Assembly (NCBI GenBank): GCA_938015805.1
Contig: CALLXF010000006.1
Location: forward strand, 30,694 to 94,693
Length of the DNA: 64,000 nt
Reading direction: 5' to 3'
Source of the DNA: an uncultured Saprospiraceae bacterium
GTDB lineage: Bacteria > Bacteroidota > Bacteroidia > Chitinophagales > Saprospiraceae
Position 1 is the stretch's first letter, and every line of letters begins with the position of its first letter. The position numbers were made by a program, and so were the translations under genes. Below, piece by piece: positions 27,801 through 36,484 of the stretch. The notes below the pieces were generated by a model. It had not been told where the DNA came from. It worked only from the letters and a program-made list of their open reading frames with translations, and searched no databases.

Positions 27801-28184
27801 ATTAGTCGCAAAGGTAGCCGAGGTACTCGTCTCACTCTGATTATCACAGTCATCTATTGCAGTCCATGTTACAGTCACAAATGATTCTCCTCCGCAAGTA
27901 TAACCTATATGAGCCTCCAACGAATCTAATGCTTGTAAAAGAGTAATATCCGGAACTAAAGTAACCGAACCATTATCGGTAGCTTCCGCTCCTCCAAAAT
28001 CATTGTACCAATTTTGGAATTGATTAATATTTGCGTTTCCTAAATTATTACATGAAACTGTAAGATCACTCGCTTCCACAGTGATGGTAGGTTTGATCGT
28101 ATCGGATACAGTAACATAGTGATCCATCCCGTAAGCCGAACAGACGATACATAAAAACAACAGACTAATACCTAGGTGCTTCAT
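21855..28184 (-). CDS. Giant surface adhesin with type B T9SS (CHU_C) sorting domain
   Basis: 2109 residues. A signal peptide (about 1-20) is followed by many tandem beta-sandwich modules: HYR-like repeats with TDNCG/VDICGN words and paired cysteines in the first half, and Ig/PKD-like repeats of about 85-90 residues (ICEGDVLSL, CQGDSISL, CLGDSIKF words) in the second. A type B gliding-motility C-terminal domain begins ILPTIFTPNQDGINDFY and ends GFIHLER. It should be secreted by type IX and displayed as an adhesin, possibly for gliding. First gene of an operon with PorP and OmpA. Confidence 0.93.
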   Translation of the reverse strand: MKHLGISLLFLCIVCSAYGMDHYVTVSDTIKPTITVEASDLTVSCNNLGNANINQFQNWYNDFGGAEATDNGSVTLVPDITLLQALDSLEAHIGYTCGGESFVTVTWTAIDDCDNQSETSTSATFATNDATAPVFIVSPMSVSMECNEMTQDSLNSWVENKAGSVVSDACSDPDSLEFFRYIATDNFGNTITGDYNEPVNIPLNNNLCYTFINVSFWVRDECGNQKIESAQFMIDDNEPPVWSVPITNQVISCDDVAPPLATIFGVDACAGDIIATTSDQSTQSSNPGSCDFYNYEIIRTWSVSDPCGNSIETIQLLVVEDNEGPQFNIIDTLILDCTQVDSTEFNFAPTELTDNCSPISLDFEDSLILGTCDYEILREWTAVDICGNVTTKVQHLLVSDTSDPEIMVAPQDVNVDCSDFGNVISELNHWLDTRGYSQVTESCTSLNSFVALPGSYDIADPTSYPGDPVNSLFPEGCPSSNNFTSSVTADFVFYDDCGNAILSSATFGVIDTIAPKIILCPDDIEILITDNNCSALHTLEYLEVTDNCGDIDSPIQQSVSQSISSTIPGSDNIPVDSLIVSFGAFNLLSTPANGNVTLQFSFSNVDMDDATEFFYLKDEDGIIIDSTNNTPNQCGDVTMTINTITPAQINTWALDGIINFSLVPNIPNASGVFAINDVCNGSSVTSEILFDIDVNTAIIPAYSIDQGDTVYVTPLSFPIDTILDTGIHEVEYLFFDCTGNMTSCVQQVAIIDNQGPVLTCPGDITIDLLPDSCSLEVQLSDQVTIVENCALPQKSMLTVPENPNDAFIEFGYSMALDTFLASNVFFSFEEVDSIVYSTAPVLLNIEVTGDIDEIGERYEIFGENGIALGFTDLDPSASCGSSVTQFKIDVDIYNDWASDGQIQITAVAPNNDQISGGGINNCGPVDNGSSNDNISSITAIISLTDACVFYEVSGATTIASTELVTNDTIAMVLLNSGVNTITYIATDAAGNTGTCAYDILLNDTEPPTVSCTDLVIFIHPDGLQEYILDPAEIVMDAADNCAIDSFELSIDTFDCTQIGTVADVTVTAYDLQGNTATCMSQVRIETAILEPSFTVGICQGDTLQLFANVPDASVANAYTFSWTDPMGNFFSNQENPIVPNPTADDNGTYILEVTGFNGCTSTGTLEVFVQQLTTPVITTSDIEACTGESIVLNATVYTGAVDYLWYEGIAPNGVLLETTSSASLVISPSSGEHFYYVEVESTDCSTSPSTFITINIVEAPIATVVNPFVTICEGDVLSLGTDVFDPSYTYTWTGPDDYDETGQFPPSISGVSIVNQGQYNLVIDNGVCLSNTAVSQVVVFDQPETPVITGEEIYCEGTSLALSVNNITDADQYVWYLDGNFYITEMTNNLFISPVQSNLSGEWTVVVKEGICFSDTSEVQNVFIEEEFQIGATNSGPVCQGDSISLSVAFIPGAEYLWQAPNGDLIPGQNPTVLAIEGNYTVSVMTNSGCEIEETTFVSIDELPVITALSNSSQDCMDGTEPIQFFPTIVPAGNYDYEWTGPGNFDPDEASPIIDNASSIHNGVYTLIVRNGQCVSDPVVTTVSITDTPMQPIIEGQSVYCDNQDVILNVGEVSGAIYSWNTPVGNIETAGPQLVLDESAGNLNGNYTVSITINGCESVLSEVFTIIVSEVPTPPNITSNSPICLGDSIKFTADFIANASYAWAGPNFNSNEQNPIIPASQLSDQGMYTLTVTANGCVLEEASLEIVLLESPVQPALDQNQYSICEEGAGIEVCVTTETMVEGALYTFYINNSLIIDSSDPCIVLDPMQLNSGEANEVFIITSLEGCSSIPSEVSMISVDGLGNILAEATQNNYILCDESQLALTSVFGMPDVEPSWMSLTDDVIITDADQQIAMIENIQSGQTIIVLSYSSGSCLDYTTDTIRITNYIDIDALNDSINVSIDMAEAINLLDNDLYDGSINVEIIEDPEQGSYDLVNGFLTYNPDPNSAGEQRIVYEICYDDCPEICDVAELIINIEQTEECILPTIFTPNQDGINDFYIIPCFSGGDFLNNDVRIFNQWGDEVYYASPYDNSWNGIYKGSNLPVGTYFVIVDKGDGSEPINGFIHLER

Positions 28185-28200
28185 TCTCCAATTGTAAAAA

Positions 28201-28208
28201 CAAAAGTA
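28201..28208 (-). promoter_or_regulatory. -7 promoter element of the type B adhesin operon
   Basis: TACTTTTG on the minus strand, 17 bases before the adhesin start codon, predicts a very short leader of about 10 bases. Confidence 0.45.
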
Positions 28209-28284
28209 TGTAAATTAAACGTTCGGGAGAAGACTATGTGCAGCGGGAATCTAATCCCTTTTCGATACCTCTAAATTATTTAAA

Positions 28285-28464
28285 TTACTCTTCTTGCGAT
28301 AATCCTTGGAGCTTTTTATCTTCTACATTATCGTTAAGAAAGTCGTTTAGTCTGTCAATAGGCAAATTAGAAGACATTTCTCCAAATTCGTCTATCGAGA
28401 TATCGAATCCTTGGAGGTTTTCGTGGACATTGGCAGTTCCGGACTTTTTTAATTTTTTAGGCAT
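28285..28464 (-). CDS. Small conserved-looking 59-residue protein downstream of gltX
   Basis: An ATG at 28464 opens a 59-codon frame ending at TAA (28285-28287). The product begins MPKKLKKSGTANVHENLQGF, continues with DISIDEFGEM and IDRLNDFLNDNVEDKKL and has an acidic end. It is soluble with a basic head and an amphipathic helix. The frame starts 20 bases after the gltX stop on the same strand, so it is probably co-transcribed. The pattern resembles small proteins I recall in other Bacteroidota (uncertain); function unknown. The longer plus-strand frame here (28238-28468) has no coding character. Confidence 0.7.
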   Translation of the reverse strand: MPKKLKKSGTANVHENLQGFDISIDEFGEMSSNLPIDRLNDFLNDNVEDKKLQGLSQEE

Positions 28465-28484
28465 ATAAAGTTTCTATCGAGGAT

Positions 28485-30026
28485 TTATGATTCTGAAGTT
28501 TTAGATGCAAATGTTACGAGAGCATCCTTCAATCTAACTAACGTTTCCGGTTTACCCAATAGTTCCATCGTACCAAAAATATCAGGCCCTTTCATCGTAC
28601 CCGTAAGAGCTACTCGCAATATGGGTAAGATCGCACCAAAGCTTAATTCCTTTTCTGCAATGTATCCTTTTATGATATTTTGAATGTTCTCTGTTGTAAA
28701 GTCATCTATAGCTTCTAACTTATCGGCCATTGATAAGAAGTGCACATCATTTTCTAGTTTGTATTTTTTTCGTATTGTTTTTTCGTCGAAAGACTGAGGT
28801 TTGTCAAAAAAGAAATATCCATTCTTTTTAAACTCGTTTAAATTTTCTACCCTCTCCTTCATCATTCCACAGAAGAGCTTTAGGTTTTCTGGACTTACGT
28901 CCGAAAATTGTTCTTGGATCATAGAGGCAAGCTTATCATCAGAACTAGCCATTATATACTGTTGATTATACCACTTTGCTTTTTCTATATCAAAACGGGC
29001 TCCTGACTTAACTACTTTTTCCAAATTAAAACTTTCTATCAACTGATCTAAAGTAAAAATTTCTTGTTCAGTCCCAGGGTTCCATCCTAGAAAAGCTAGG
29101 AAATTAATCAAGGCATCAGGTAAAAAACCATACTCTTTAAACCCTTCAAACTGTAAGTCTCCCGTCTCTGGATCATTCCAGTCCAATGGAAACACTGGAA
29201 ACCCAAATGTAGCACTATCTCGTTTACTCAGTTTTCCTTTTCCTACTGGTTTTAAAATCAAAGACAAATGAGCAAAATGAGGTGGCTCCCATCCAAAACA
29301 GCGATACATAAATATATGATGAGCGGTACTAGATAACCATTCTTCTCCTCTGATGACGTGAGATATTTCCATCAAATGATCATCTACGATATTAGCTAAA
29401 TGGTATGTAGGCATTCCGTCTGCTTTAAGCATGACTTTATCATCCAGTAATCCTGTTTGAAAAGAAACCTCTTCTCTTACGATATCAGTAAATGTAATCG
29501 TCTCATCAGATGGCATTTTTAAACGGATGACAACATTGGCTCCAGCCAAAATCTTTTCCTCTACTTCTTCTGGACTTAAGGTCAAGCTATTTTTCATCTG
29601 ACCTCTAGTTACATGATTATACTTAGCAGAATGGTTTCCTTTTTCCTCTTCCGACTTACGCATTGCATCGATATCCTCACTGGAATCAAAGGCATAGTAT
29701 GCATGACCTTGCTTTACAAGTTGTTCCGCATATTTTTTATATAATGGTTTACGATCCGACTGACGATAAGGACCATATTTTTCTTCTTTTTCTCCACCTA
29801 CACCTGGATACTCATCTGGTTCGATACCTACCCATTTTAAAGCATCCATAATGTATTGCTCCGTTCCCGGCACTTCTCTATTTTTATCTGTATCCTCTAT
29901 TCTCAAAATAAAGTCTCCCCCATTTTTACGAGCAAATAAATAATCATATAAAGCGGTACGCAGACCACCGATATTTAATGGTCCGGTCGGGCTAGGTGCA
30001 AATCTTACTCTTACTCTTTTATCCAT
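28485..30026 (-). CDS. gltX: Glutamate--tRNA ligase
   Basis: 513 residues, the usual length for bacterial class I GluRS. The Rossmann-fold signature is PSPTGPLNIGGLRTALYDY (HIGH-equivalent, about residues 10-28), followed by RIEDTDKNR and the KLSKRDSATFG (KMSKS-equivalent) loop; an all-helical anticodon-binding domain follows. It charges tRNA-Glu in the cytoplasm. First gene of a unit with a 59-residue small protein; divergent from a deacetylase gene. The 5' leader contains a hairpin (30057-30088). Confidence 0.97.
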   Translation of the reverse strand: MDKRVRVRFAPSPTGPLNIGGLRTALYDYLFARKNGGDFILRIEDTDKNREVPGTEQYIMDALKWVGIEPDEYPGVGGEKEEKYGPYRQSDRKPLYKKYAEQLVKQGHAYYAFDSSEDIDAMRKSEEEKGNHSAKYNHVTRGQMKNSLTLSPEEVEEKILAGANVVIRLKMPSDETITFTDIVREEVSFQTGLLDDKVMLKADGMPTYHLANIVDDHLMEISHVIRGEEWLSSTAHHIFMYRCFGWEPPHFAHLSLILKPVGKGKLSKRDSATFGFPVFPLDWNDPETGDLQFEGFKEYGFLPDALINFLAFLGWNPGTEQEIFTLDQLIESFNLEKVVKSGARFDIEKAKWYNQQYIMASSDDKLASMIQEQFSDVSPENLKLFCGMMKERVENLNEFKKNGYFFFDKPQSFDEKTIRKKYKLENDVHFLSMADKLEAIDDFTTENIQNIIKGYIAEKELSFGAILPILRVALTGTMKGPDIFGTMELLGKPETLVRLKDALVTFASKTSES

Positions 30027-30141
30027 ATATTGTTATTTATAGCTTTTATGATGTCTAAACTGCGACTTATAGTCACAAAGTCAGTCTTAAAAGCAACTAA
30101 TATTTTTAGTGTATCGTTTTATCTTTAAAGTAAATAAGGTG

Positions 30142-30149
30142 CAAAGATA
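30142..30149 (-). promoter_or_regulatory. -7 promoter element of gltX
   Basis: TATCTTTG on the minus strand followed by CACC, the same 12-base word (TATCTTTGCACC) as in front of atpD. It gives a leader of about 110 bases. No clear -33 element. Confidence 0.5.
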
Positions 30150-30182
30150 TAATCCATATACTTATCACAGTGAATCTGTAAA

Positions 30183-30806
30183 ATGTATCTGACAAAAACT
30201 CCAGACTTCGTGCAAAATATGTTTCCAAATCTCATTTGGAAAATGGAAAATCGGGGACATAAAAATCTCTATCTCACCTTTGATGATGGACCTATTCCTG
30301 AGATTACACCTTGGGTTCTGGATGAATTAGAAAAATATAATGCCAAGGCGACTTTCTTTTGTGTCGGAGAAAATGTAAAAAAACATCGAGCCATTTATGA
30401 CAGGATCTCTAGCATGGGTCATGTAGTCGGTAATCATACCTATAATCATCTTTCTGGATGGAGTACATCTAATATGGATTACTTTAGAAATGTGAGATAC
30501 TGCGATGATCTAATAGATAGTAAACTGTTCCGTCCACCATACGGAAGGCTTAAAAATAAACAAGCAATTTATCTCAGTCGTAAATATAAAGTCGTGATGT
30601 GGGATGTGCTGAGCGGAGATTTTGACCCTAAACTAAGCAGAGAAGATTGCCTGCGAAATGTGATTTCTAAATCCACCTCTGGATCTATTATCGTTTTCCA
30701 TGATAGCCTTAAAGCAAAAGATAAACTGGAATATGTGTTGCCTAAAGTGCTTAAGCATTTTTCTAAGCAAGGATATACTTTTAAAAATTTAGAAGCATTA
30801 GTTTAA
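30183..30806 (+). CDS. Polysaccharide deacetylase (NodB domain)
   Basis: 207 residues, a compact carbohydrate-esterase-4 domain. Motif 1 is TFDDGPIPEITP (metal Asp and catalytic Asp), motif 2 is HTYNH (metal His pair), motif 3 is RPPYGR and a late FHDS carries the His of motif 5. It removes N-acetyl groups from amino sugars such as those of peptidoglycan or a capsule. There is no obvious signal peptide, so the location is uncertain. Single gene. Confidence 0.93.
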   Translation: MYLTKTPDFVQNMFPNLIWKMENRGHKNLYLTFDDGPIPEITPWVLDELEKYNAKATFFCVGENVKKHRAIYDRISSMGHVVGNHTYNHLSGWSTSNMDYFRNVRYCDDLIDSKLFRPPYGRLKNKQAIYLSRKYKVVMWDVLSGDFDPKLSREDCLRNVISKSTSGSIIVFHDSLKAKDKLEYVLPKVLKHFSKQGYTFKNLEALV

Positions 30807-30898
30807 CCCCGAAATGTAATGATGTGGACTGTAAAGAAGTGGAAATTAAGATTTAATGATTCTATTTAGTTCTCTATTTTTGATAAATGGTCTCTCGC

Positions 30899-32116
30899 TT
30901 AAAGAAAATCTCGCTTAATATCATAAGCTGAACCCCTGATCTCTTCTAGTATTTCTTTATCTTTTTTAAACACCATCGGCCATATAATTACACTCAGTAA
31001 ATACGCTACTCCAAAAAGATATAAAGTCGTTATCCATGAAAACGGTCCTTTCCATAAATGAGCCAAAGCATAAAATAAAAATGGAGAAAATATCATATAA
31101 TGAATCTGAGTATAATTTACTCTACTACGGTTAAGATCTATACCCGCATCTACGTAATCTATTTTAGTAAAAAGTTCTTGTTTTGCTTTTTGAGACTTGG
31201 TCTGTAATGTTGCTTTAAGTTTATATACTTCTTCTGCCAGACCTCTTACTGATGATCTGTAAATAAGGAAAAATATAATCAGTGGAATAGCTACTAGTAA
31301 ATTATTAGAGTATCCATCTCGGATAAATAACCAAACTAATAAAAGGATCAGTGGGAAAGTCAAGGCATACATCAATATTCCAAAATCACGAGCATAGTTT
31401 AAATTTCTGAGTTGGTCGATCATGGTGATCACTTGTGTATTAGCCTCTGCTATCCCTTCTATATTTTCCTCTACTTCTATATCATCTGCTAATATCGCTT
31501 CTGGTCGGATGACCTGTGGGACATCGTCATTTAAAATATCCGCATTGCTATTGTTCTGAAACTTATCATTTATGGTAGGTGGGACAATCCGCTCTTCTAC
31601 TTCTAAGTCCTCGTTAGTAGTATATGGATCTGGATCATCTTTTTCCTCTTCTTCTGTTGGATGATATTCTATATGTTCGAGTGTATCATCTTCTATTTCC
31701 GTCGGATTATTCTCCTCTAATGCTTCAGTAATTTCTTGAACAGATTCGCTATGAACTAGAGCATCTGGATTTATTTCTGATTTTAGATCATCCGATCTCT
31801 CTGATATTTTTTCTGCTGAACTCTCATTTGGATTCTCTAAGTGACTTTCTGGATTCTTCTCTTTTGATGATTTGTTTATAACTTCATTTGCTTCATCAGA
31901 GGATACGGTGTCTTTTAACTTATCACCGAGATTTTCTTCTTGTTGACTAAATAGATCACGTACTTTTTCATTGGCGGAAGCCGATACCTCCTCTGACTCT
32001 TCCTTTAGTGATTCTCTATATTCTTTAGATTTAAGACGTAGTTCCTCGGTTGTTTTTTTTAACAACGCTTCCATTTTTTCTGTGTGCTCTAGAGGATTTT
32101 TAAATCTTTCGTCCAT
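30899..32116 (-). CDS. Unrecognised membrane protein with long acidic N-terminus
   Basis: 405 residues. Residues 1-220 are hydrophilic, very rich in Glu, Asp, Ser and Asn and probably disordered with short coiled coil. Then come four hydrophobic helices in two pairs (about 243-263, 268-288, 336-355, 365-383) with a Lys/Gln-rich cytoplasmic linker between the pairs. No signal peptide and no enzymatic motif. I do not recognise a family. Single gene with its own promoter. Confidence 0.75.
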   Translation of the reverse strand: MDERFKNPLEHTEKMEALLKKTTEELRLKSKEYRESLKEESEEVSASANEKVRDLFSQQEENLGDKLKDTVSSDEANEVINKSSKEKNPESHLENPNESSAEKISERSDDLKSEINPDALVHSESVQEITEALEENNPTEIEDDTLEHIEYHPTEEEEKDDPDPYTTNEDLEVEERIVPPTINDKFQNNSNADILNDDVPQVIRPEAILADDIEVEENIEGIAEANTQVITMIDQLRNLNYARDFGILMYALTFPLILLLVWLFIRDGYSNNLLVAIPLIIFFLIYRSSVRGLAEEVYKLKATLQTKSQKAKQELFTKIDYVDAGIDLNRSRVNYTQIHYMIFSPFLFYALAHLWKGPFSWITTLYLFGVAYLLSVIIWPMVFKKDKEILEEIRGSAYDIKRDFL

Positions 32117-32159
32117 TATTATCTATATGAGTAAGGTATAATTAACAAGAAATACATTA

Positions 32160-32167
32160 CAAAAATA
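32160..32167 (-). promoter_or_regulatory. -7 promoter element of the acidic membrane protein gene
   Basis: TATTTTTG on the minus strand fits TAnnTTTG, 44 bases before the start codon. Confidence 0.4.
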
Positions 32168-32260
32168 ACTAATATATATTAGCGATAGAACCTAAACCTA
32201 AAAAATCCCTATTCGCTGTTTTACGCAATCCAGCTTTACCTCAAATTGTAGGATTCGGTT

Positions 32261-34387
32261 TTATTCTTTTATAAAAATAGAGCTGGCATTACATGAATTA
32301 CTAGTAATAGAAATCATATATGTTCCCGCCTCTAAATCTGCCGTAGACAAAGAATGATTATGAGACTCATTTACACCGTCTATCTCCTCACTGAAAACTT
32401 TTTTACCAGAGATATTATAAACAGTTAATAATATTTTTTGCTCAGTCATACAATCAAAACTTATGATCAACTCATCAATAACAGGATTAGGTGATAATGA
32501 GATTTTTTTATTAACTAATACCTGATCAATAGAGGAAATCATCAGTTCGCCATTACGTCTTCTATAATGTTCACACCCATCCACATCGGTTGCTCTAACC
32601 AAATAAAACCCACTTTCTAAAGGAGTATAAGATGGCTCGATAGCGTTTTCTATGATCCTATAATCACCATAATTAAAGGAAAAAGTATCAGAAATAAACC
32701 ATTGATAAGATTCATAATTATCCTCTACCATAAGTACTCCATTTGTAAGAGAGACTGGAAAAAAATCTTGATCAAAAGGAATATAAAAATCAAAGGTATC
32801 CATACAAGCGGGAGAAGAATTATCCATAATCATATTATAATATCCAGGTAGCAAATTACTATATGAAATAGGATCTATCAAATCTCCACCATCCGATTCT
32901 ATATAATACCCAAAATCATCTGATACAGCTTGCGAAATACAAATATCGACATTACCGTCTTCTACTATACTACAGGATGCACGTATTATATCTATCCTCG
33001 GCTCAAATACCTCGACCTCAAAAGTGGTTTGCATAGAACATTGCGAATCCATATTTACTGTTTCTAAAATGTAGATACCCGGCGTTAAATTACAGTACTC
33101 TGATTCTGGAATTATAATATCATTTCCATCCTTTAGAGTAGTGGATAATATACCCCCATTACTAGGCGTTATGATCTCTACGCAGCCGTCCTCCGACAAT
33201 GAACAACTAGCTACTTTTACTTCTATATCGGGTAATCTACAATCAAGGTGTATTTTATAAATCGTCCCTTTTACAATGTCTGCAACTAATAATTGGCCAA
33301 GGTTGTTTTCTCCAAATGTAGATATGTTATCCAGAACAAAATTGTTATCATATATCTCTACTGTCTCATACTGACCATCCTGCAAGTAGGTGCTGTAAAG
33401 TTTTCCATTACAATAATCGCCATAAATATAAGCCTCTGTATTTTGTAATAGCTCCGATGTTCCTTTGTATACATAACCTCCAGTTATGGAACCACCACAT
33501 GATAAACAAGAATCATAGTTATATCCACCGAGAGGAAAAATTAAATCCTGAATATCGACCTCATCGCATATTGAAAAACCAATTTGATCCTCTTCTGTTC
33601 CCTCGTAACATGGCCATCCAAAATTAGGTAAAGAAGTATTATCAGCTGTGGTGAAATCTATCTCCTCGTAAGTTTGATATCCTACATCGCCGATCCACAA
33701 GTTCCTATTATCGTAATCAAAAGAAAACTTCCAAGGATTCCTTAAACCCATAGCCCATATCTCCTGAGGAAAAGTGGTATTGTACATAGGATTATCAGTA
33801 GGTATACTGTAAGGATCTCCATTATCCACGTCTATTCTCAACAACTTTCCTAAAAATGAATCCAATTCCTGTGCCTCATTACTAAAACCACAGTCTCCTA
33901 CGGCAATAAATAAATAGCCCTCAGGTCCAAAACGTAAACAGCCTCCGTGGTGAAGCGTAAAAGCACATTCATCTATTTTTAAAATCAGTTTTTCCGAATC
34001 ACGGTTGGCTTTATTAGGATTACTTGCATCTATCTCTAATCTGACAATATTATTATGAAAATCCTCATCTGTATAATTTATGTAGAACCAACCATTATTT
34101 GTAAAATCAGGATGAAAAGCCATCCCTAAAAGTCCTTGCTCGTGATCACTGGCCACCTTATCACTAATATCTAAAAATGCTTCTGGTAAAACCTGTCCAT
34201 CGGCTCCGATAATTTTTATAACTCCAGTTTTCTCACAAACAAAAATGCGATCATCACCAGCGTTAATTATTTCTGTCGGCAAGGTAATCCCTGTTGCCCA
34301 CTCTTCTAAATAAACATCTGTCGGAAATTGAGAATAGCTATGAAACGAACTAAATATAAAAAGCCATAGTAGATGATACTTTATCAT
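32261..34387 (-). CDS. PQQ-type sugar dehydrogenase-like protein with T9SS type A sorting domain
   Basis: 708 residues: signal peptide (to about 19), a six-bladed propeller of the glucose/sorbosone dehydrogenase family (about 25-380) with GLLGMAFHPDF, LHHGGCLRFGPEGYLFIAVGD and MGLRNPWKFSFD motifs, two or three beta-sandwich repeats, and a C-terminal type A sorting domain (SLSPNPVIDELIISFD to IFIKE). The His in LHHGG and the Arg in GLRNPWKF match the catalytic and PQQ-contact positions of soluble glucose dehydrogenase, but these domains also occur in proteins without proven activity. Probably secreted by type IX. Confidence 0.9.
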   Translation of the reverse strand: MIKYHLLWLFIFSSFHSYSQFPTDVYLEEWATGITLPTEIINAGDDRIFVCEKTGVIKIIGADGQVLPEAFLDISDKVASDHEQGLLGMAFHPDFTNNGWFYINYTDEDFHNNIVRLEIDASNPNKANRDSEKLILKIDECAFTLHHGGCLRFGPEGYLFIAVGDCGFSNEAQELDSFLGKLLRIDVDNGDPYSIPTDNPMYNTTFPQEIWAMGLRNPWKFSFDYDNRNLWIGDVGYQTYEEIDFTTADNTSLPNFGWPCYEGTEEDQIGFSICDEVDIQDLIFPLGGYNYDSCLSCGGSITGGYVYKGTSELLQNTEAYIYGDYCNGKLYSTYLQDGQYETVEIYDNNFVLDNISTFGENNLGQLLVADIVKGTIYKIHLDCRLPDIEVKVASCSLSEDGCVEIITPSNGGILSTTLKDGNDIIIPESEYCNLTPGIYILETVNMDSQCSMQTTFEVEVFEPRIDIIRASCSIVEDGNVDICISQAVSDDFGYYIESDGGDLIDPISYSNLLPGYYNMIMDNSSPACMDTFDFYIPFDQDFFPVSLTNGVLMVEDNYESYQWFISDTFSFNYGDYRIIENAIEPSYTPLESGFYLVRATDVDGCEHYRRRNGELMISSIDQVLVNKKISLSPNPVIDELIISFDCMTEQKILLTVYNISGKKVFSEEIDGVNESHNHSLSTADLEAGTYMISITSNSCNASSIFIKE

Positions 34388-34461
34388 AACTGTAGTTGAT
34401 AGCGTTAATAAAAATGGTGCTATTGAGATAACGCTTAAATTTAGTTAAACGTTGCTAAACG

Positions 34462-34499
34462 AAAAAATCCCGACTCGAGTATTACATCAGGTCGGGATT
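34462..34499 (-). terminator. Intrinsic terminator after atpC
   Basis: AATCCCGAC (34466-34474) pairs with GTCGGGATT (34491-34499); on the minus strand the stem is followed by six T. It lies 23 bases after the atpC stop. Confidence 0.88.
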
Positions 34500-34521
34500 C
34501 TATATCAATAGGATAATTAAC

Positions 34522-34770
34522 TTACTCTGTTACGCCTTGCACTAGTAGTGCTACCTCGCCTCCGAGTACTTCTATAAATCCTTTTTCTATTTTAAATTCT
34601 TTCTTTGCTCCTTTCTCATCTAAAATACGTACACCGCCTTCGACTAATGAAGATACGATAGCCGCGTGACCATCTAATACTTCAAACTGTCCAGAGGTAC
34701 CTGGTACTTTTACAGACTTTACTAATCCGCTATAAATTTCTTTTTCAGGAGTAAGTACTACTAAGTTCAT
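34522..34770 (-). CDS. atpC: F-type ATP synthase epsilon subunit (short form)
   Basis: 82 residues, comprising only the N-terminal beta-sandwich (LVVLTPEKEIYSGLVKSVKVPGTSGQFEVLDGHAAIVSSL). The C-terminal helical hairpin of E. coli epsilon is absent, as is normal in many Bacteroidota. It links gamma to the c-ring. It lies two bases after atpD and shares its transcript, with a terminator following. Confidence 0.95.
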   Translation of the reverse strand: MNLVVLTPEKEIYSGLVKSVKVPGTSGQFEVLDGHAAIVSSLVEGGVRILDEKGAKKEFKIEKGFIEVLGGEVALLVQGVTE

Positions 34771-34772
34771 AA

Positions 34773-36308
<1,536 letters not shown>

Positions 36309-36355
36309 TTAAATTGGTTATAAGTATATAAAATCGCTATTTGCGAAATAAGGTG

Positions 36356-36363
36356 CAAAGATA
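36356..36363 (-). promoter_or_regulatory. -7 promoter element of atpDC
   Basis: TATCTTTG on the minus strand followed by CACC, identical over 12 bases to the gltX element. It predicts a leader of about 55 bases. Confidence 0.5.
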
Positions 36364-36430
36364 GGTATAAACTACGTTTCTAAGACCTATAAGATTAGAA
36401 AAAATTAAGTTTTGTAAAAATTTGTAGGCT

Positions 36431-36447
36431 TGCCTTTCGGCGAATGG
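36431..36447. repeat. GC-rich dispersed 17-bp repeat, copy 1
   Basis: TGCCTTTCGGCGAATGG lies in the atpD-scpA spacer. Its reverse complement occurs exactly at 52688-52704, and 15 of the bases recur at 48710-48724. Confidence 0.6.
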
Positions 36448-36484
36448 AAAATTGGGTTTAACCCAATAAAAAACAAATAAAAAT

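Noticed and set aside
22000..28100. Repeated ~85-90-residue units in the giant adhesin as a CRISPR or DNA repeat array
   Set aside because: The repetition is at protein-domain level with diverged DNA, not direct DNA repeats with spacers.
28238..28468. 76-codon plus-strand frame beside gltX
   Set aside because: It lies antisense to the better-supported 59-residue gene and has low-complexity Ser/Leu composition.
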